From NCBI RefSeq assembly GCF_008642275.1, contig NZ_CP029189.1:3760501-3824500 (forward strand): 64,000 bases of DNA, given 5' to 3'. Under the pieces are notes generated by a model that did not search any database, was not told the DNA's origin, and worked only from the letters and a program-made list of their open reading frames with translations. Positions 55,287 through 63,942 of this stretch are shown here, piece after piece. Every line of letters starts with the position of its first letter. Positions within the stretch are counted from its first letter, which is position 1. Position numbers and translations under genes: made by a program. This DNA comes from Streptomyces venezuelae (GTDB taxonomy: Bacteria; Actinomycetota; Actinomycetes; Streptomycetales; Streptomycetaceae).

Positions 55287-55546
55287 CATCGACGAGACGG
55301 TCGTCACTGCGAAAGCGGTGGCGGCCGTTTCGTGTTTCCCCGCCCTGTCGCCTCCCGCCCTGTCACGTACCGTCTCGTCCCGTCCTGCCGAGGTCGTGGG
55401 TGTGACGTACGTCCCTGTTCGGCGCCCCTGACCTGTGGTCCTGTCGGACGACAGGGTTAGGGTGAGCCAACTGTCCGAATTGTGAGACCAGTTGTGGCCG
55501 CCCGGTGTGCACGATCGTGCTCGCCGGCCGGTGCGAGGAGCCGTGC

Positions 55547-56035
55547 GTGGGTTTCGACGAGGAGTGGGGGCGGCTGCGCGCCGCCGCGACGGAGCGGGTG
55601 GACTCGGGGGCGCCGGCGGAGCCGGTCGCGCGGGTGTCTGAGCCCGGACCCGCCGCCGAGGTGGACGCGGCGGCGGCCCGTGAGGCGGTCCTGGAGAGAT
55701 TGGCGGATTTCCGCAGTCGCGTGGTGCTGGTGCCCCTGGACGAACGCGGTGGTCTGTGGACGGCGGAGCTGGGCGGGCTGGACTGGATCTGTGCGTTCTC
55801 GGGCCCGGAGACCCTGGCGCGGTTCGCCGACGCGCGCGGTGAGGCGGAGCGGGAGTGGCCCTACCGGCGGATCGTGGGTGCGCGGCTGCTGGACGAGGTG
55901 ATTCCGGCGCTGGACTTCCCGTGCGGGGTGGCCCTGGATGCGGCGGGGCCGGGCGGGATCGTGTTTCCGCCGGTGCGGGGGCTGGTGCCGGATGGTGCCG
56001 CGCTCGACGGGGACGGACGGGAGGGGCGGGTGTGA
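55547..56035 (+). CDS. hypothetical protein, first gene of a polymorphic-toxin locus
   Basis: 162-aa protein starting GTG (VGFDEEWGRLRAAATERVDS) with GAGGAG six bases upstream. An N-terminal helix is followed by an Ala/Glu-rich linker and an alpha/beta part (VVLVPLDERGGLWTAELGGLDWICAFSGPETLARFADARG, then VALDAAGPGGIVFPP) that resembles SseB-type secretion-associated proteins. That match is weak. Its stop overlaps the next start (GTGA). It probably belongs to the type VII-like effector locus that follows; function not assigned. Confidence 0.75.
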   Translation: MGFDEEWGRLRAAATERVDSGAPAEPVARVSEPGPAAEVDAAAAREAVLERLADFRSRVVLVPLDERGGLWTAELGGLDWICAFSGPETLARFADARGEAEREWPYRRIVGARLLDEVIPALDFPCGVALDAAGPGGIVFPPVRGLVPDGAALDGDGREGRV

Positions 56036-56679
56036 GCGGGGACGGGGCGGATCTTGATGTTTCGAAGCAGGCGCTGGGGCAGATAGCGAAGGGGATCACG
56101 GACACGCTGGGCGAGCTGAAGGAGCTCGGGATGGTGGGTTCGGCCAGCATGGGGCGGGGGTTCTCGGATCTGGCGCTGTCGGGGATGGAGAGCGGGAACG
56201 AGGGCCTGACGGCGTCGATGAAGACGTTCTGCGAGCGCTGGGAGTGGGGCGTGCGGGCGCTGGTGCAGCAGGGGAACCAGTTCGCGTTCGACGTGGGTCT
56301 GTCGGCGGGTGTGATGCACGAGCAGGACCAGTACATCCAGGGCAGTTTCAAGGTGCTGACGAACTCGGCGATGGGCAATCCGTACGCGTCGGAGCAGGAG
56401 ATCACCGGTAAGGACTGGGGCGGGGTCCTGTCGGACAACGTGTACACGCAGGTCCGGGACGCGGACTACAGTCCCGAGTCCTTCGAGCGGGCGCGGGAGA
56501 ACAGCGAGGAGGCCTGGAAGGGCGCGGTGCGGGACGTCAACAGCTCGGATGTCCTCCTCAGCAATCAGATCGTCGACGCGGTGGGGATGCGGGACGAGGT
56601 GGATGCGGCGGTCGAGGGCTGGGTGGGACCGGCACCGCAGCCGCAGCAGCAGCCGCCGGTGTCGGGTGGTGGGCGCTGA
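56032..56679 (+). CDS. WXG100-like helical protein of the toxin locus
   Basis: 215-aa, mostly helical protein. It starts VSGDGADLDVSKQALGQIAKGI, has Trp-rich CERWEWGVRAL near residue 66-76, and ends with a Pro/Gln tail (PQPQQQPPVSGGG). Length, helical pattern and position directly before a WXG-containing toxin suggest a type VII secretion partner or chaperone. The GTG start overlaps the previous gene, and the stop overlaps the toxin start by 1 bp. Family not firmly recognised. Confidence 0.75.
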   Translation: MSGDGADLDVSKQALGQIAKGITDTLGELKELGMVGSASMGRGFSDLALSGMESGNEGLTASMKTFCERWEWGVRALVQQGNQFAFDVGLSAGVMHEQDQYIQGSFKVLTNSAMGNPYASEQEITGKDWGGVLSDNVYTQVRDADYSPESFERARENSEEAWKGAVRDVNSSDVLLSNQIVDAVGMRDEVDAAVEGWVGPAPQPQQQPPVSGGGR

Positions 56680-58313
56680 TGACGGACTGGGGCGGTCTGC
56701 TGGACAAGGGTCTGCAGAAGCTGGACGACGGCTGGGAGGAGACGAAGAAGGTCGTCGGGCAGGGCGTCGACAAGGCCACCGACGGGATCGGTGCGGGGCT
56801 GGAGTACGTCGGGGCGGACGACTGGGCGGACAAGGTCGAGGACTGGGGCGACGATGTCGCTTCGGGTCTGGGTGCTTCGGTCGGTGAGCAGCAGCTGGGC
56901 CAGAGTGAGCAGGCGGATGAGCTGGTGCACGGCAAGCCGGTGAAGATCCGGGAGTCGGCGAAGCACCTGAGTGATTTCCAGGGGGCGTTCGACCGGGTCG
57001 GTCAGGGGATGCGGGCGTTGGATTCGGGGCACTGGAAGGGGCAGGCCGCCGATGCGTTCCGTAAGAAGTTCGCGATGCATCCGGTGGACTGGCTGCATGC
57101 TTCGGATGCGTGTGAGGCGGCGGCGGGTGCGCTGACGCGGTACGCGGAGACGGTGGAGTGGGCGCAGAAGCAGGCGCAGCAGGCCATCGATTTGTACAAG
57201 GCGGCGGTCAGGGCGGCGAAGGAGGCCCATGAGGGGTATGCCGCGAAGGTCGAGACGTACAACGCGGCGGCGAAGGCGGGCCGGGATCCGGGGCCGGAGC
57301 CGCAGAAGCCGGTCGATGTGGGCAAGGCCGACGGGACGCGGGCCCACGAGATCCTGAACGAGGCCCGCAGGCAGCGTGACGAGGCCGCGGCGAACGTGGC
57401 CAAGGCGCTGGACGCGGCGCTGGAGCATGCCCCGAAAGAGCCGTCGGCCACCGACCGGGCCCTGGCCGGGATCGCCGACTACTACGGTGGTCAGGCCGTC
57501 GAGCTCAACCACTTCGTCGGCGGTGTGGTCAAGGGCACGGCCGGGCTGGTCAACTTCGCCCGCGGCCTGAACCCGATGGACCCGTACAACCTCACCCATC
57601 CCGCCGAGTACCAGCAGAACCTCAACATGACGCTGGCCGGCCTGGTCTCCACCGCCGCCCACCCCGAACGGATCCCGGGCGCGCTCATCGACAGCTTCAA
57701 GAACGACCCCTCCGAAGGCCTGGGCCGCCTCGTACCCGAACTCCTCGGCACCAAGGGCTTCGGCGGAGCCCGGGCGGGCGTGCGGGTCGCGGAGGCGGCG
57801 GCGACGAAGCCCTCGGCCTGGTCGCACCTGGCGAAGCCGACCAAGGGCGTGACGGAGCGGCCCTCGATCCACGCCGACTCGGTCGGGAAGAAGGACGCCC
57901 AGAAGTTCATCGACGACCAGTACCCGTGGCTCAAGGACATGAACAACACGAACATGCCGGGCTACCAGTACAACTGCACCAACAACGTGGTGACGCTGGA
58001 CCGCCGGCTGGACGGTGTGGAGGTCTCGGCCGCGCCGAAGACCGGACCGGGCGACATCCCGTACAAGGAACTGGGTGTGGAGCCGAGCGCGAAGAAGGTC
58101 GTCGGCAGCTACGACGACATCGTCAAGGACCTTGAGGCGCGGGGGCCGGACTCGCGCAGTGTGGTCGCGATCTCCCGCCACGGCATGGCCGGCCACGTCT
58201 TCAACGCGGTGAACACACCCCACGGGGTCGTCTTCCTGGACGGCCAGACGGGGAAGCTGGCCACACTCGAGACACACAACATCAGTGAGATAGCCCATGT
58301 CCCCTACCGCTAG
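56679..58313 (+). CDS. polymorphic toxin with WXG-type N-terminus and papain-fold C-terminal domain
   Basis: 544-aa modular protein. The N-terminal helical region contains a WXG-like turn at Trp119 (GHWKGQAADAFRKKF), typical of type VII (ESX-like) secreted effectors. A coiled-coil stretch (about 155-260) and a linker lead to a C-terminal domain of about 140 residues matching the papain-fold/toxin-glutamine-deamidase group. The likely triad is Cys433 (YNCTNN), His506 (GHVFNAV) and Asp521 (FLDGQTG). Such domains deamidate or cleave target proteins in rival cells. The neighbour downstream is the presumed immunity protein. No type VII ATPase is in the window. Confidence 0.82.
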   Translation: MTDWGGLLDKGLQKLDDGWEETKKVVGQGVDKATDGIGAGLEYVGADDWADKVEDWGDDVASGLGASVGEQQLGQSEQADELVHGKPVKIRESAKHLSDFQGAFDRVGQGMRALDSGHWKGQAADAFRKKFAMHPVDWLHASDACEAAAGALTRYAETVEWAQKQAQQAIDLYKAAVRAAKEAHEGYAAKVETYNAAAKAGRDPGPEPQKPVDVGKADGTRAHEILNEARRQRDEAAANVAKALDAALEHAPKEPSATDRALAGIADYYGGQAVELNHFVGGVVKGTAGLVNFARGLNPMDPYNLTHPAEYQQNLNMTLAGLVSTAAHPERIPGALIDSFKNDPSEGLGRLVPELLGTKGFGGARAGVRVAEAAATKPSAWSHLAKPTKGVTERPSIHADSVGKKDAQKFIDDQYPWLKDMNNTNMPGYQYNCTNNVVTLDRRLDGVEVSAAPKTGPGDIPYKELGVEPSAKKVVGSYDDIVKDLEARGPDSRSVVAISRHGMAGHVFNAVNTPHGVVFLDGQTGKLATLETHNISEIAHVPYR

Positions 58314-58331
58314 CGTCGTCAGGAATCAGAA

Positions 58332-59909
58332 ATGCTCACGTTGAACGAGGCCCTCGAAGCGGCCCGGGCCCGCCTGGAGCAGGCGTTCGCCTCGGAGCCG
58401 TGGACGATCGTGCTGAAGCCGGAGCTCACCCAGGAGCACGAGCTGGCCTGGGTCGTCCGGTACGACACCCAGGAGAGCATCGACGCCGGGGACCCCATGG
58501 TGGGTCCGTTCAACAAACTGGTGATCGTGCCCAAGGACGGGTCCCGGGTGGACTTCCCCCCGACGCACCTGCCCCTCGACGAATACCTCGCCTACGTCCG
58601 CCACGGCGGCTGGCAGCGGGCGGGCCTGGCGAAGACCTCGAAGGCCGAGCCGTGGCAGACCGCGCTGGAGTGGCTGCTGTCCACCTACAGCGGGCTCGTC
58701 GAGCTGGTGGGCACCGACCCCGTGGCGGAGGACGCCGGGACCTGGCTGTTCGCGTGCCGGACCATCGAGCAGCCGGGCTATCCGCGGACGCCGATGCTGG
58801 CCGCGTCCCTCGTGGTGCCCAAGGACTACGGGGAGCCCTTCCACCCCGCTTCGAACGATCCGTGGGGCGACGCCGCGGCGTACACGCGGGATCCGGTGGA
58901 GCGCGACCCGCAGACCCAGGCCCGGCGGCTGAACGCGCGCGGCTGCGTGGTCACGACGGCAGCGGCGATCGCGGGCAGCCCCTCCTCGCCGCTGCCCTGG
59001 CAGCCCGTGCACGAGGCGCCCGGCTGGTGGGAGCTGCTGCTGCGCCGCTACTTCCCCGCCGCCCGCGAGCTGCGGTGCGTGAGCTGGGACGAGGTGATCA
59101 CCCGGGCCCAGGAGACCGGACCGGACACCCAGGGCGTGGTGTGGGTGCGGCGGGTCATCGGCGGCACCGAGGTCAGCGGGCACCTGCTGTACGTGCACAA
59201 CAACAACGGCCAGGTGGCGTTCCTGGACGGGATGACCGGCGGGCTGGCCCGGCTGGACCAGGTCGGGGTGCTGCAGCTGGTCTTCGCCCGGGTCGAGCCC
59301 GGCGCCGAGGACGCGGCGGCCGCGCCCGACCTCGCCACCGCCCGGCACAAGGCCGAGCGGTGGCTGAAGCGGACCTACGCGGAACCCGTCGAGCTGGTGG
59401 AGCCGGCCGCCGAGGACGAGACGGCCCGGGGGTGGCTGTTCGCCTGCCAGACGACGGCCGCGCTGCGCACCGGTGACTGGCGGCGAGGGATGCTCGACGC
59501 CGCGGTGGTCGTGCCGAAGGGGCCGCAGGAGCCGTTCCCGCTGCCCAACTCCGATCCCTGGGGGTTCCTGGCCGCCTGGGACCTCGACCAGCCGGCGGGG
59601 CCGACGCCCGTGCCGGACAAGGCCGACTGGTTCACCTCCACGATGGCGGAGCTGGGACCGGTGCTGTCCGTCTCGGAGTATCCGACCGTGATCGCCGCGG
59701 TCGAGGGGCTCGCGGCCCTGCCGGCCGGTGGCCGGGCCCTGGTGTGGGTACGGCGGCTGGACGCGCGGGGGCGGGAGAGCACCGGGCTGCTGCTCGCCGG
59801 GCTCCACAGCGAGTCCGGGATGGTGGGGCTGATCGACTCCGCCGCGCAGGAGCTGCGGGACCTGGACGGCTTCCGTGAGTCCGGGGTGCGCGTGGTCCGG
59901 TATCGGTGA
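58332..59909 (+). CDS. Imm35/YrhB-like multidomain protein with embedded papain-like domain, presumed immunity protein
   Basis: 525-aa protein, 18 bp after the toxin. Residues 1-100 look like the Imm35/YrhB domain (LNEALEAARARLEQAF, ELAWVVRYDTQESIDAGD, PLDEYLAYVR). A related repeat recurs at about 107-180 and 337-412, each with W-L-x-x-T-Y, WLFAC, a VVVPK strand and (S/N)DPWG. Between repeats 2 and 3 lies a segment like the toxin core, with Cys205 (ARGCVV), His284 (SGHLLYV) and Asp299 (FLDGMTG). The His-to-Asp spacing of 15 equals that in the toxin. A second, degenerate copy at about 420-525 lacks the His. It could neutralise the toxin as a decoy or be a second effector. Confidence 0.78.
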   Translation: MLTLNEALEAARARLEQAFASEPWTIVLKPELTQEHELAWVVRYDTQESIDAGDPMVGPFNKLVIVPKDGSRVDFPPTHLPLDEYLAYVRHGGWQRAGLAKTSKAEPWQTALEWLLSTYSGLVELVGTDPVAEDAGTWLFACRTIEQPGYPRTPMLAASLVVPKDYGEPFHPASNDPWGDAAAYTRDPVERDPQTQARRLNARGCVVTTAAAIAGSPSSPLPWQPVHEAPGWWELLLRRYFPAARELRCVSWDEVITRAQETGPDTQGVVWVRRVIGGTEVSGHLLYVHNNNGQVAFLDGMTGGLARLDQVGVLQLVFARVEPGAEDAAAAPDLATARHKAERWLKRTYAEPVELVEPAAEDETARGWLFACQTTAALRTGDWRRGMLDAAVVVPKGPQEPFPLPNSDPWGFLAAWDLDQPAGPTPVPDKADWFTSTMAELGPVLSVSEYPTVIAAVEGLAALPAGGRALVWVRRLDARGRESTGLLLAGLHSESGMVGLIDSAAQELRDLDGFRESGVRVVRYR

Positions 59910-60024
59910 GGGAGCGCGGACGGCGCCCCGGCCCGCCGCCGGAGGACCGGGGGTGGGGGCGGCGTTCGACTTTCGTCGCGGCGGGCGCGACGAAAGAGGG
60001 CGGCAGGGCGGGGGCGCGGGTGTC

Positions 60025-60040
60025 TAGGGTCGGGCGCGTG
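60025..60040 (+). promoter_or_regulatory. leaderless-type promoter of the histidine kinase gene
   Basis: TAGGGT (60025-60030) lies seven bases before the GTG start at 60038. This spacing would place transcription initiation at or next to the start codon, giving a leaderless mRNA, which is common in actinobacteria. Confidence 0.55.
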
Positions 60041-61744
60041 GATGCGAAGGCGAAGACGCGGGCCGGCTGGGACTGGCTGAGGGGCCCGGAGCCGTGGACC
60101 CGGCGGATGCTGGCCGGGGACCTGGCGATCGGTGGCGTCGTGGCGATCCTCGGCCTGGGCGTCGAGGAGGTCAGCAACGGATCCGGGCCGCGCATGCTGG
60201 CGGGCGCCGTGGTGGTGCTGGCGCTGACACTGCTGCGCCGCAGGCTGCCGGGAACCACGCTGGTGCTCGGGGCCGCGGTGATCACCCCCCTGCCCGGGGC
60301 GTTCTTCGTCCTGCCGCTGCTGGGCTGGTCGGCCGGGCGGCGGATCGTCGGGGTGGGGCGGGCACTGGCCGCCTTCACGCTGGCCTTCGCCGCGGCGATC
60401 GTGCTGAGCGTGATCGACGAGTCGGCGCAGATGCGACCGCTGCTGGTGATCGTGTTCTCCACGCTGATGTTCCTCGCGATGACGGTGATGCCGGGTCTGG
60501 CCAGCCGGTACTGGTCGCAGCGCCGGACCCTGCTGCGCGCGCTCCAGGAGCGCAACGGGCAGTTGCTGCGCGAGCGGGCCATGGTCGCGGGACAGGCGAG
60601 GCTGCGCGAGCGCCAGCGCATCGCCCAGGACATGCACGACAGCCTGGGCCACCAGCTGGCGCTGATCGCCGTGCACACCGGCGCGCTGGAGGTGGATCCA
60701 AAACTCACCGACCGTCAGCGCGAGGCGGTCGGCGTGCTGCGGCAGGCGTCGGTGGCGGCGATGCACGAGCTGCGCGAGGTCGTCGGCATCCTGCGCGACG
60801 GGGTGGAGGCGCCCGCGCCGGTGGAGGAGGCCCAGCCCGCGGCGCGCGGGGTGGCCGGTATCGCGGGGGTCGTGGAGGCGGCGCGGGGCTCGGGGACCGA
60901 CGTCCGGATGACCACTTCGGGGCAGCCGAGGCCACTGGTCGCGGCATGCGACCACGCCGCGTACCGGATCGTGCAGGAGGCCCTGACGAACGCGTACAAG
61001 CACGCGCCGGGCGCACCGATCGCGGTGGAGCTGCGGTTCGAGGACGACTCGCTGGTCGTGGAGATCGCCAACGGGCCGTCGGCGGGTCCGGCGGCCGACG
61101 AGGTGGTGTCGGGCGGGCAGGGCCTGACGGGTCTGCGCGAGCGGGCCAGGCTCGTCGGCGGGATGGTGCACGCGGGCCCCGCCGAGGGCGGTGGGTTCCG
61201 GGTGGCCGGGGTCCTCCCGTACGGGGCGGAGCCGGCCGGAGTGGAGGACGTGGCCGACGACTTCGGGCAGCGGGCGCAGCCGCAGGCCCGCCCCCGCGGC
61301 CGGGTACGGGGGCGGGGCGGCGAGCAGCCGATGGACTGGGAGGCGGTGGACCGGGAGCTGGCCGTGCGCATGCCCAGCCGCTCCGGTGGCCTCGCGGTGG
61401 GCTGCGGGGTCGCCTTCGCGGCGATGGTGCTGCTGGTGGTGGTGCTCGGCGCCGGAGTGGTGCTGATGATCGACTCGGCGAGTGACGCGATGATCGACCA
61501 GGACGAGTTCGACGCGGTGCACGTGGGCCAGACGGAACAGGCCGTCCGTGACCGGCTGCCGAGCGGGGAGAACTTCCTGACCGCGGGGGCCGCGCGCAAG
61601 GGGCCGCCCAAGCCGGAGGGCTCGGAGTGTCTGGCGCTGCTGGCCGAGGACCAGCCGGGCGGCCTGGGAACGGACCGGATCTTCCGGTTCTGCTTCAAGG
61701 ACGGCAAGCTCGTGGAAAAGCAGGCGTACGAGGTCAAGCAGTAG
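60038..61744 (+). CDS. two-component sensor histidine kinase (NarL/LiaS-DesK class) with extra C-terminal membrane domain
   Basis: 568-aa kinase. Four or five N-terminal transmembrane helices (about 25-155) are followed by a HisKA_3 dimerisation domain with the phosphoacceptor His200 in QDMHDSLGHQLALI, and a HATPase domain (about 300-400) with EALTNAYKHAPG and GLTGLRERARLVGG. After a basic linker the protein adds a second membrane anchor (VGCGVAFAAMVLLVVVLGAGVVLMI, about 450-475). About 85 extracytoplasmic residues with two Cys (SECLALL and FRFCFKDGK) follow, recalling BamE/SmpA-like folds. This tail is not part of the usual kinase. The response regulator gene is 9 bp downstream. Confidence 0.88.
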   Translation: MDAKAKTRAGWDWLRGPEPWTRRMLAGDLAIGGVVAILGLGVEEVSNGSGPRMLAGAVVVLALTLLRRRLPGTTLVLGAAVITPLPGAFFVLPLLGWSAGRRIVGVGRALAAFTLAFAAAIVLSVIDESAQMRPLLVIVFSTLMFLAMTVMPGLASRYWSQRRTLLRALQERNGQLLRERAMVAGQARLRERQRIAQDMHDSLGHQLALIAVHTGALEVDPKLTDRQREAVGVLRQASVAAMHELREVVGILRDGVEAPAPVEEAQPAARGVAGIAGVVEAARGSGTDVRMTTSGQPRPLVAACDHAAYRIVQEALTNAYKHAPGAPIAVELRFEDDSLVVEIANGPSAGPAADEVVSGGQGLTGLRERARLVGGMVHAGPAEGGGFRVAGVLPYGAEPAGVEDVADDFGQRAQPQARPRGRVRGRGGEQPMDWEAVDRELAVRMPSRSGGLAVGCGVAFAAMVLLVVVLGAGVVLMIDSASDAMIDQDEFDAVHVGQTEQAVRDRLPSGENFLTAGAARKGPPKPEGSECLALLAEDQPGGLGTDRIFRFCFKDGKLVEKQAYEVKQ

Positions 61745-61753
61745 GAGCACGGT

Positions 61754-62413
61754 GTGACAGCCGAAGTGATCAGAGTGGTGATCGCCGACGACGAGCCACT
61801 GATCCGGGCCGGGATCAGGATGATCCTGACCTCGGCGCCGGACATCGAGGTCGTCGCCGAGGCGGCCGACGGCAGGCAGGCGGTGGACCTGGCCCGCTCG
61901 CACGCGCCCGACGTGATGCTGCTGGACATCCAGATGCCGGTGATGGACGGGCTGACGGCGCTGGGGGAGCTGCGGCGGGCCGTGCCGGAGGTACGGGCGC
62001 TGATCCTGACCACCTTCGGCGAGAAGGAGAACGTGCTGCGGGCGCTGGGCGAGGGCGGCGCGGGCTTCCTGCTGAAGGACTCGGCGCCGGGCGAGCTGAT
62101 CGGGGCGGTCCGGGCGGCAGCGGCCGGGGACGCCTACCTGTCGCCCGGGGCGACCCGGCACGTGGTGGACCAGCTGGCGTCCGGGAAGGCCGCCGTGCGC
62201 GGTGAGGTGGCCCGGCGTCGGGTGGCGGAGCTCAGCGAGCGGGAGCGCGGGGTGCTGGCGCTGCTCGGCGAGGGGCTGTCCAACGCGGAGGCGGGCCGGC
62301 GGCTGCACATGAGCGAGGCGACCGTGAAGACGTACGTGAGCCGGATCCTCGCGAAGCTGGACTGTGAGAACCGTGTGCAGGCGGCGCTGCTGGCCAGGGA
62401 CGCCGGGCTGTAG
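61754..62413 (+). CDS. NarL/FixJ-family response regulator
   Basis: 219-aa regulator. The receiver domain (about 1-120) has the acidic pair Asp12-Asp13, phosphoacceptor Asp58 in PDVMLLDIQMP and the Lys in FLLKDSAPGEL. The LuxR-type HTH (about 152-215) has LSERERGVLALLGEGLSNAEAGRRLHMSEA and VKTYVSRILAKLDCENR. The GTG at 61754 follows AGGAG. It is the partner of the preceding kinase; targets are unknown. Confidence 0.95.
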   Translation: MTAEVIRVVIADDEPLIRAGIRMILTSAPDIEVVAEAADGRQAVDLARSHAPDVMLLDIQMPVMDGLTALGELRRAVPEVRALILTTFGEKENVLRALGEGGAGFLLKDSAPGELIGAVRAAAAGDAYLSPGATRHVVDQLASGKAAVRGEVARRRVAELSERERGVLALLGEGLSNAEAGRRLHMSEATVKTYVSRILAKLDCENRVQAALLARDAGL

Positions 62414-62470
62414 ATACGGTCAGCCCGTTCGAGAAGCGATCACAGAACTGAACGGGTGGGGGCGGCGTCG

Positions 62471-63871
62471 ATGGCGACGATTGCGGGTCAGCGGATTCCG
62501 GACGTGGCGGGCTTCGCGCCGAGGGTGGCGGCCGGCTCGCCGAAGGAGGAGGGCAAGGCGCTGCGCGCCCGCCTGCCGCGGTCGGCTCATGCCGCCTTCG
62601 TGGCGCCGGCCGGGCGGCCGGACGCCGTGCGCGCGGTGGAGGAGTCCAACGCGGGGCGGGTCGCCGAGCTGACTCCGATACGGGTCGGCCGGATGGCCGC
62701 GAACCCGTTCGCGTTCCTGCGCGGGGCGGCCGGGCTGATGGCCCACGACCTGTCCGGCGGTCCGGTGACCGGGGTCGGCGCGCAGATCTGCGGCGATGCG
62801 CACGCGGCGAACTTCGGTCTGTACGGGGACGCGCGCGGCCGGCTCGTCATCGACCTCAACGACTTCGACGAAACCGTGTTCGGCCCGTGGGAATGGGACG
62901 TGAAGCGGCTGGCGGCCTCGCTGGTGCTGGCGGGCCGGGTGGCCGGCGCGGACGAGGACACCTGCCGGGCCGCCGCACTCGACGCGGTGGGCGCTTACCG
63001 GCGCACCATGCGGCTCCTGTCGAAGCTGCCCGCGCTCGACGCGTGGAACGCGATCGCCGACGAGGAACTGGTCTCGCACGCCGATGCCCGTGATCTGCTG
63101 GGCACCTTGGAGCGGGTCTCGGAGAAGGCCCGCAACAACACCTCCGCGCGGTTCGCGACCAAGTCCACGGAGATAGGGCCGGACGGCGGCCGCCGCTTCG
63201 TCGACGCGCTGCCCGTGCTGCGCCGGGTCGGGGACGGGGAGGCGGCGGCGGTGGCGGCCTCGCTCGGCCCCTACCTGCAGACGCTCCAGGGCGACCGGCT
63301 GCCGCTGCTGGCCCGGTACGCGATCCAGGACGTGGCCTTCCGCGTGGTGGGCACCGGGAGCGTCGGCACCCGCTCGTACGTGGTCCTGCTGCTGGACCAC
63401 CGGGGCGAACCGCTGGTGCTCCAGGTCAAGGAGGCCAGGCCCTCGGTGCTGCTGCCGCACCTGACCGGCCTGGGTTTCGCGCCCGCCCCGGAGCAGCACG
63501 AGGGCCTGAGGGTGGTGGCCGGGCAGAAGCGCATGCAGGTGGTGTCCGACATCATGCTCGGCTGGACCACGGTGGAGGGCCGCCCCTTCCAGGTACGGCA
63601 GTTCCGCAACCGCAAGGGCAGCGTGGATCCGGCGGCGCTGGCCGTGGAGCAGATCGACGACTACGGGCGGATGACCGGTGCCCTGCTGGCCCGCGCGCAC
63701 GCGCACAGCGTCGACCCGCGGCTGCTGGCCGGGTACTGCGGGAAGAACGACGAGCTGGACGAGGCGATGGCGTCCTTCGCCGTGGCCTATGCCGACCGCA
63801 CCGAGGCCGATCACGCCGACCTGGTGGCGGCGGTCCGGTCCGGCCGGATCGCGGCGGAGATGGGCGTCTGA
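62471..63871 (+). CDS. DUF2252 family protein
   Basis: 466-aa protein of the DUF2252 family, distantly related to aminoglycoside phosphotransferase/kinase folds. Key motifs are CGDAHAANFGLYGDARGRL (about 111-129), a kinase-like catalytic loop, and LVIDLNDFDETVFGPWEWDVKRLAASL (about 129-155), with the Asp residues of a metal site, followed by the C-terminal DDYGRMTGALLARAHAHS. The ATG at 62471 is chosen over a GTG five codons upstream because of the G-rich ribosome site. Substrate unknown; common in actinobacteria. Confidence 0.9.
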   Translation: MATIAGQRIPDVAGFAPRVAAGSPKEEGKALRARLPRSAHAAFVAPAGRPDAVRAVEESNAGRVAELTPIRVGRMAANPFAFLRGAAGLMAHDLSGGPVTGVGAQICGDAHAANFGLYGDARGRLVIDLNDFDETVFGPWEWDVKRLAASLVLAGRVAGADEDTCRAAALDAVGAYRRTMRLLSKLPALDAWNAIADEELVSHADARDLLGTLERVSEKARNNTSARFATKSTEIGPDGGRRFVDALPVLRRVGDGEAAAVAASLGPYLQTLQGDRLPLLARYAIQDVAFRVVGTGSVGTRSYVVLLLDHRGEPLVLQVKEARPSVLLPHLTGLGFAPAPEQHEGLRVVAGQKRMQVVSDIMLGWTTVEGRPFQVRQFRNRKGSVDPAALAVEQIDDYGRMTGALLARAHAHSVDPRLLAGYCGKNDELDEAMASFAVAYADRTEADHADLVAAVRSGRIAAEMGV

Positions 63872-63882
63872 CGGCTGTCTGA

Positions 63883-63916
63883 CGTGGGCGGTGTTTCACG
63901 TGAAACACCGCCCACG
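63883..63916. other. parS: parS centromere site within an extended palindrome
   Basis: The 14-mer GTTTCACGTGAAAC (63893-63906) is a perfect ParB-binding parS site of the actinobacterial and Bacillus type. It is nested in a longer perfect palindrome with 17-nt arms (63883-63899 and 63900-63916). Streptomyces chromosomes carry many parS copies around oriC for ParAB-driven segregation. The longer palindrome may also terminate the DUF2252 transcript. Confidence 0.93.
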
Positions 63917-63927
63917 CGGGCGGGCCG

Positions 63928-63942
63928 TAGGCTGGCCGGGTG
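63928..63942 (+). promoter_or_regulatory. leaderless-type promoter at the right edge
   Basis: TAGGCT (63928-63933) lies six bases before the GTG at 63940, a spacing typical of a leaderless transcript. Confidence 0.55.
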
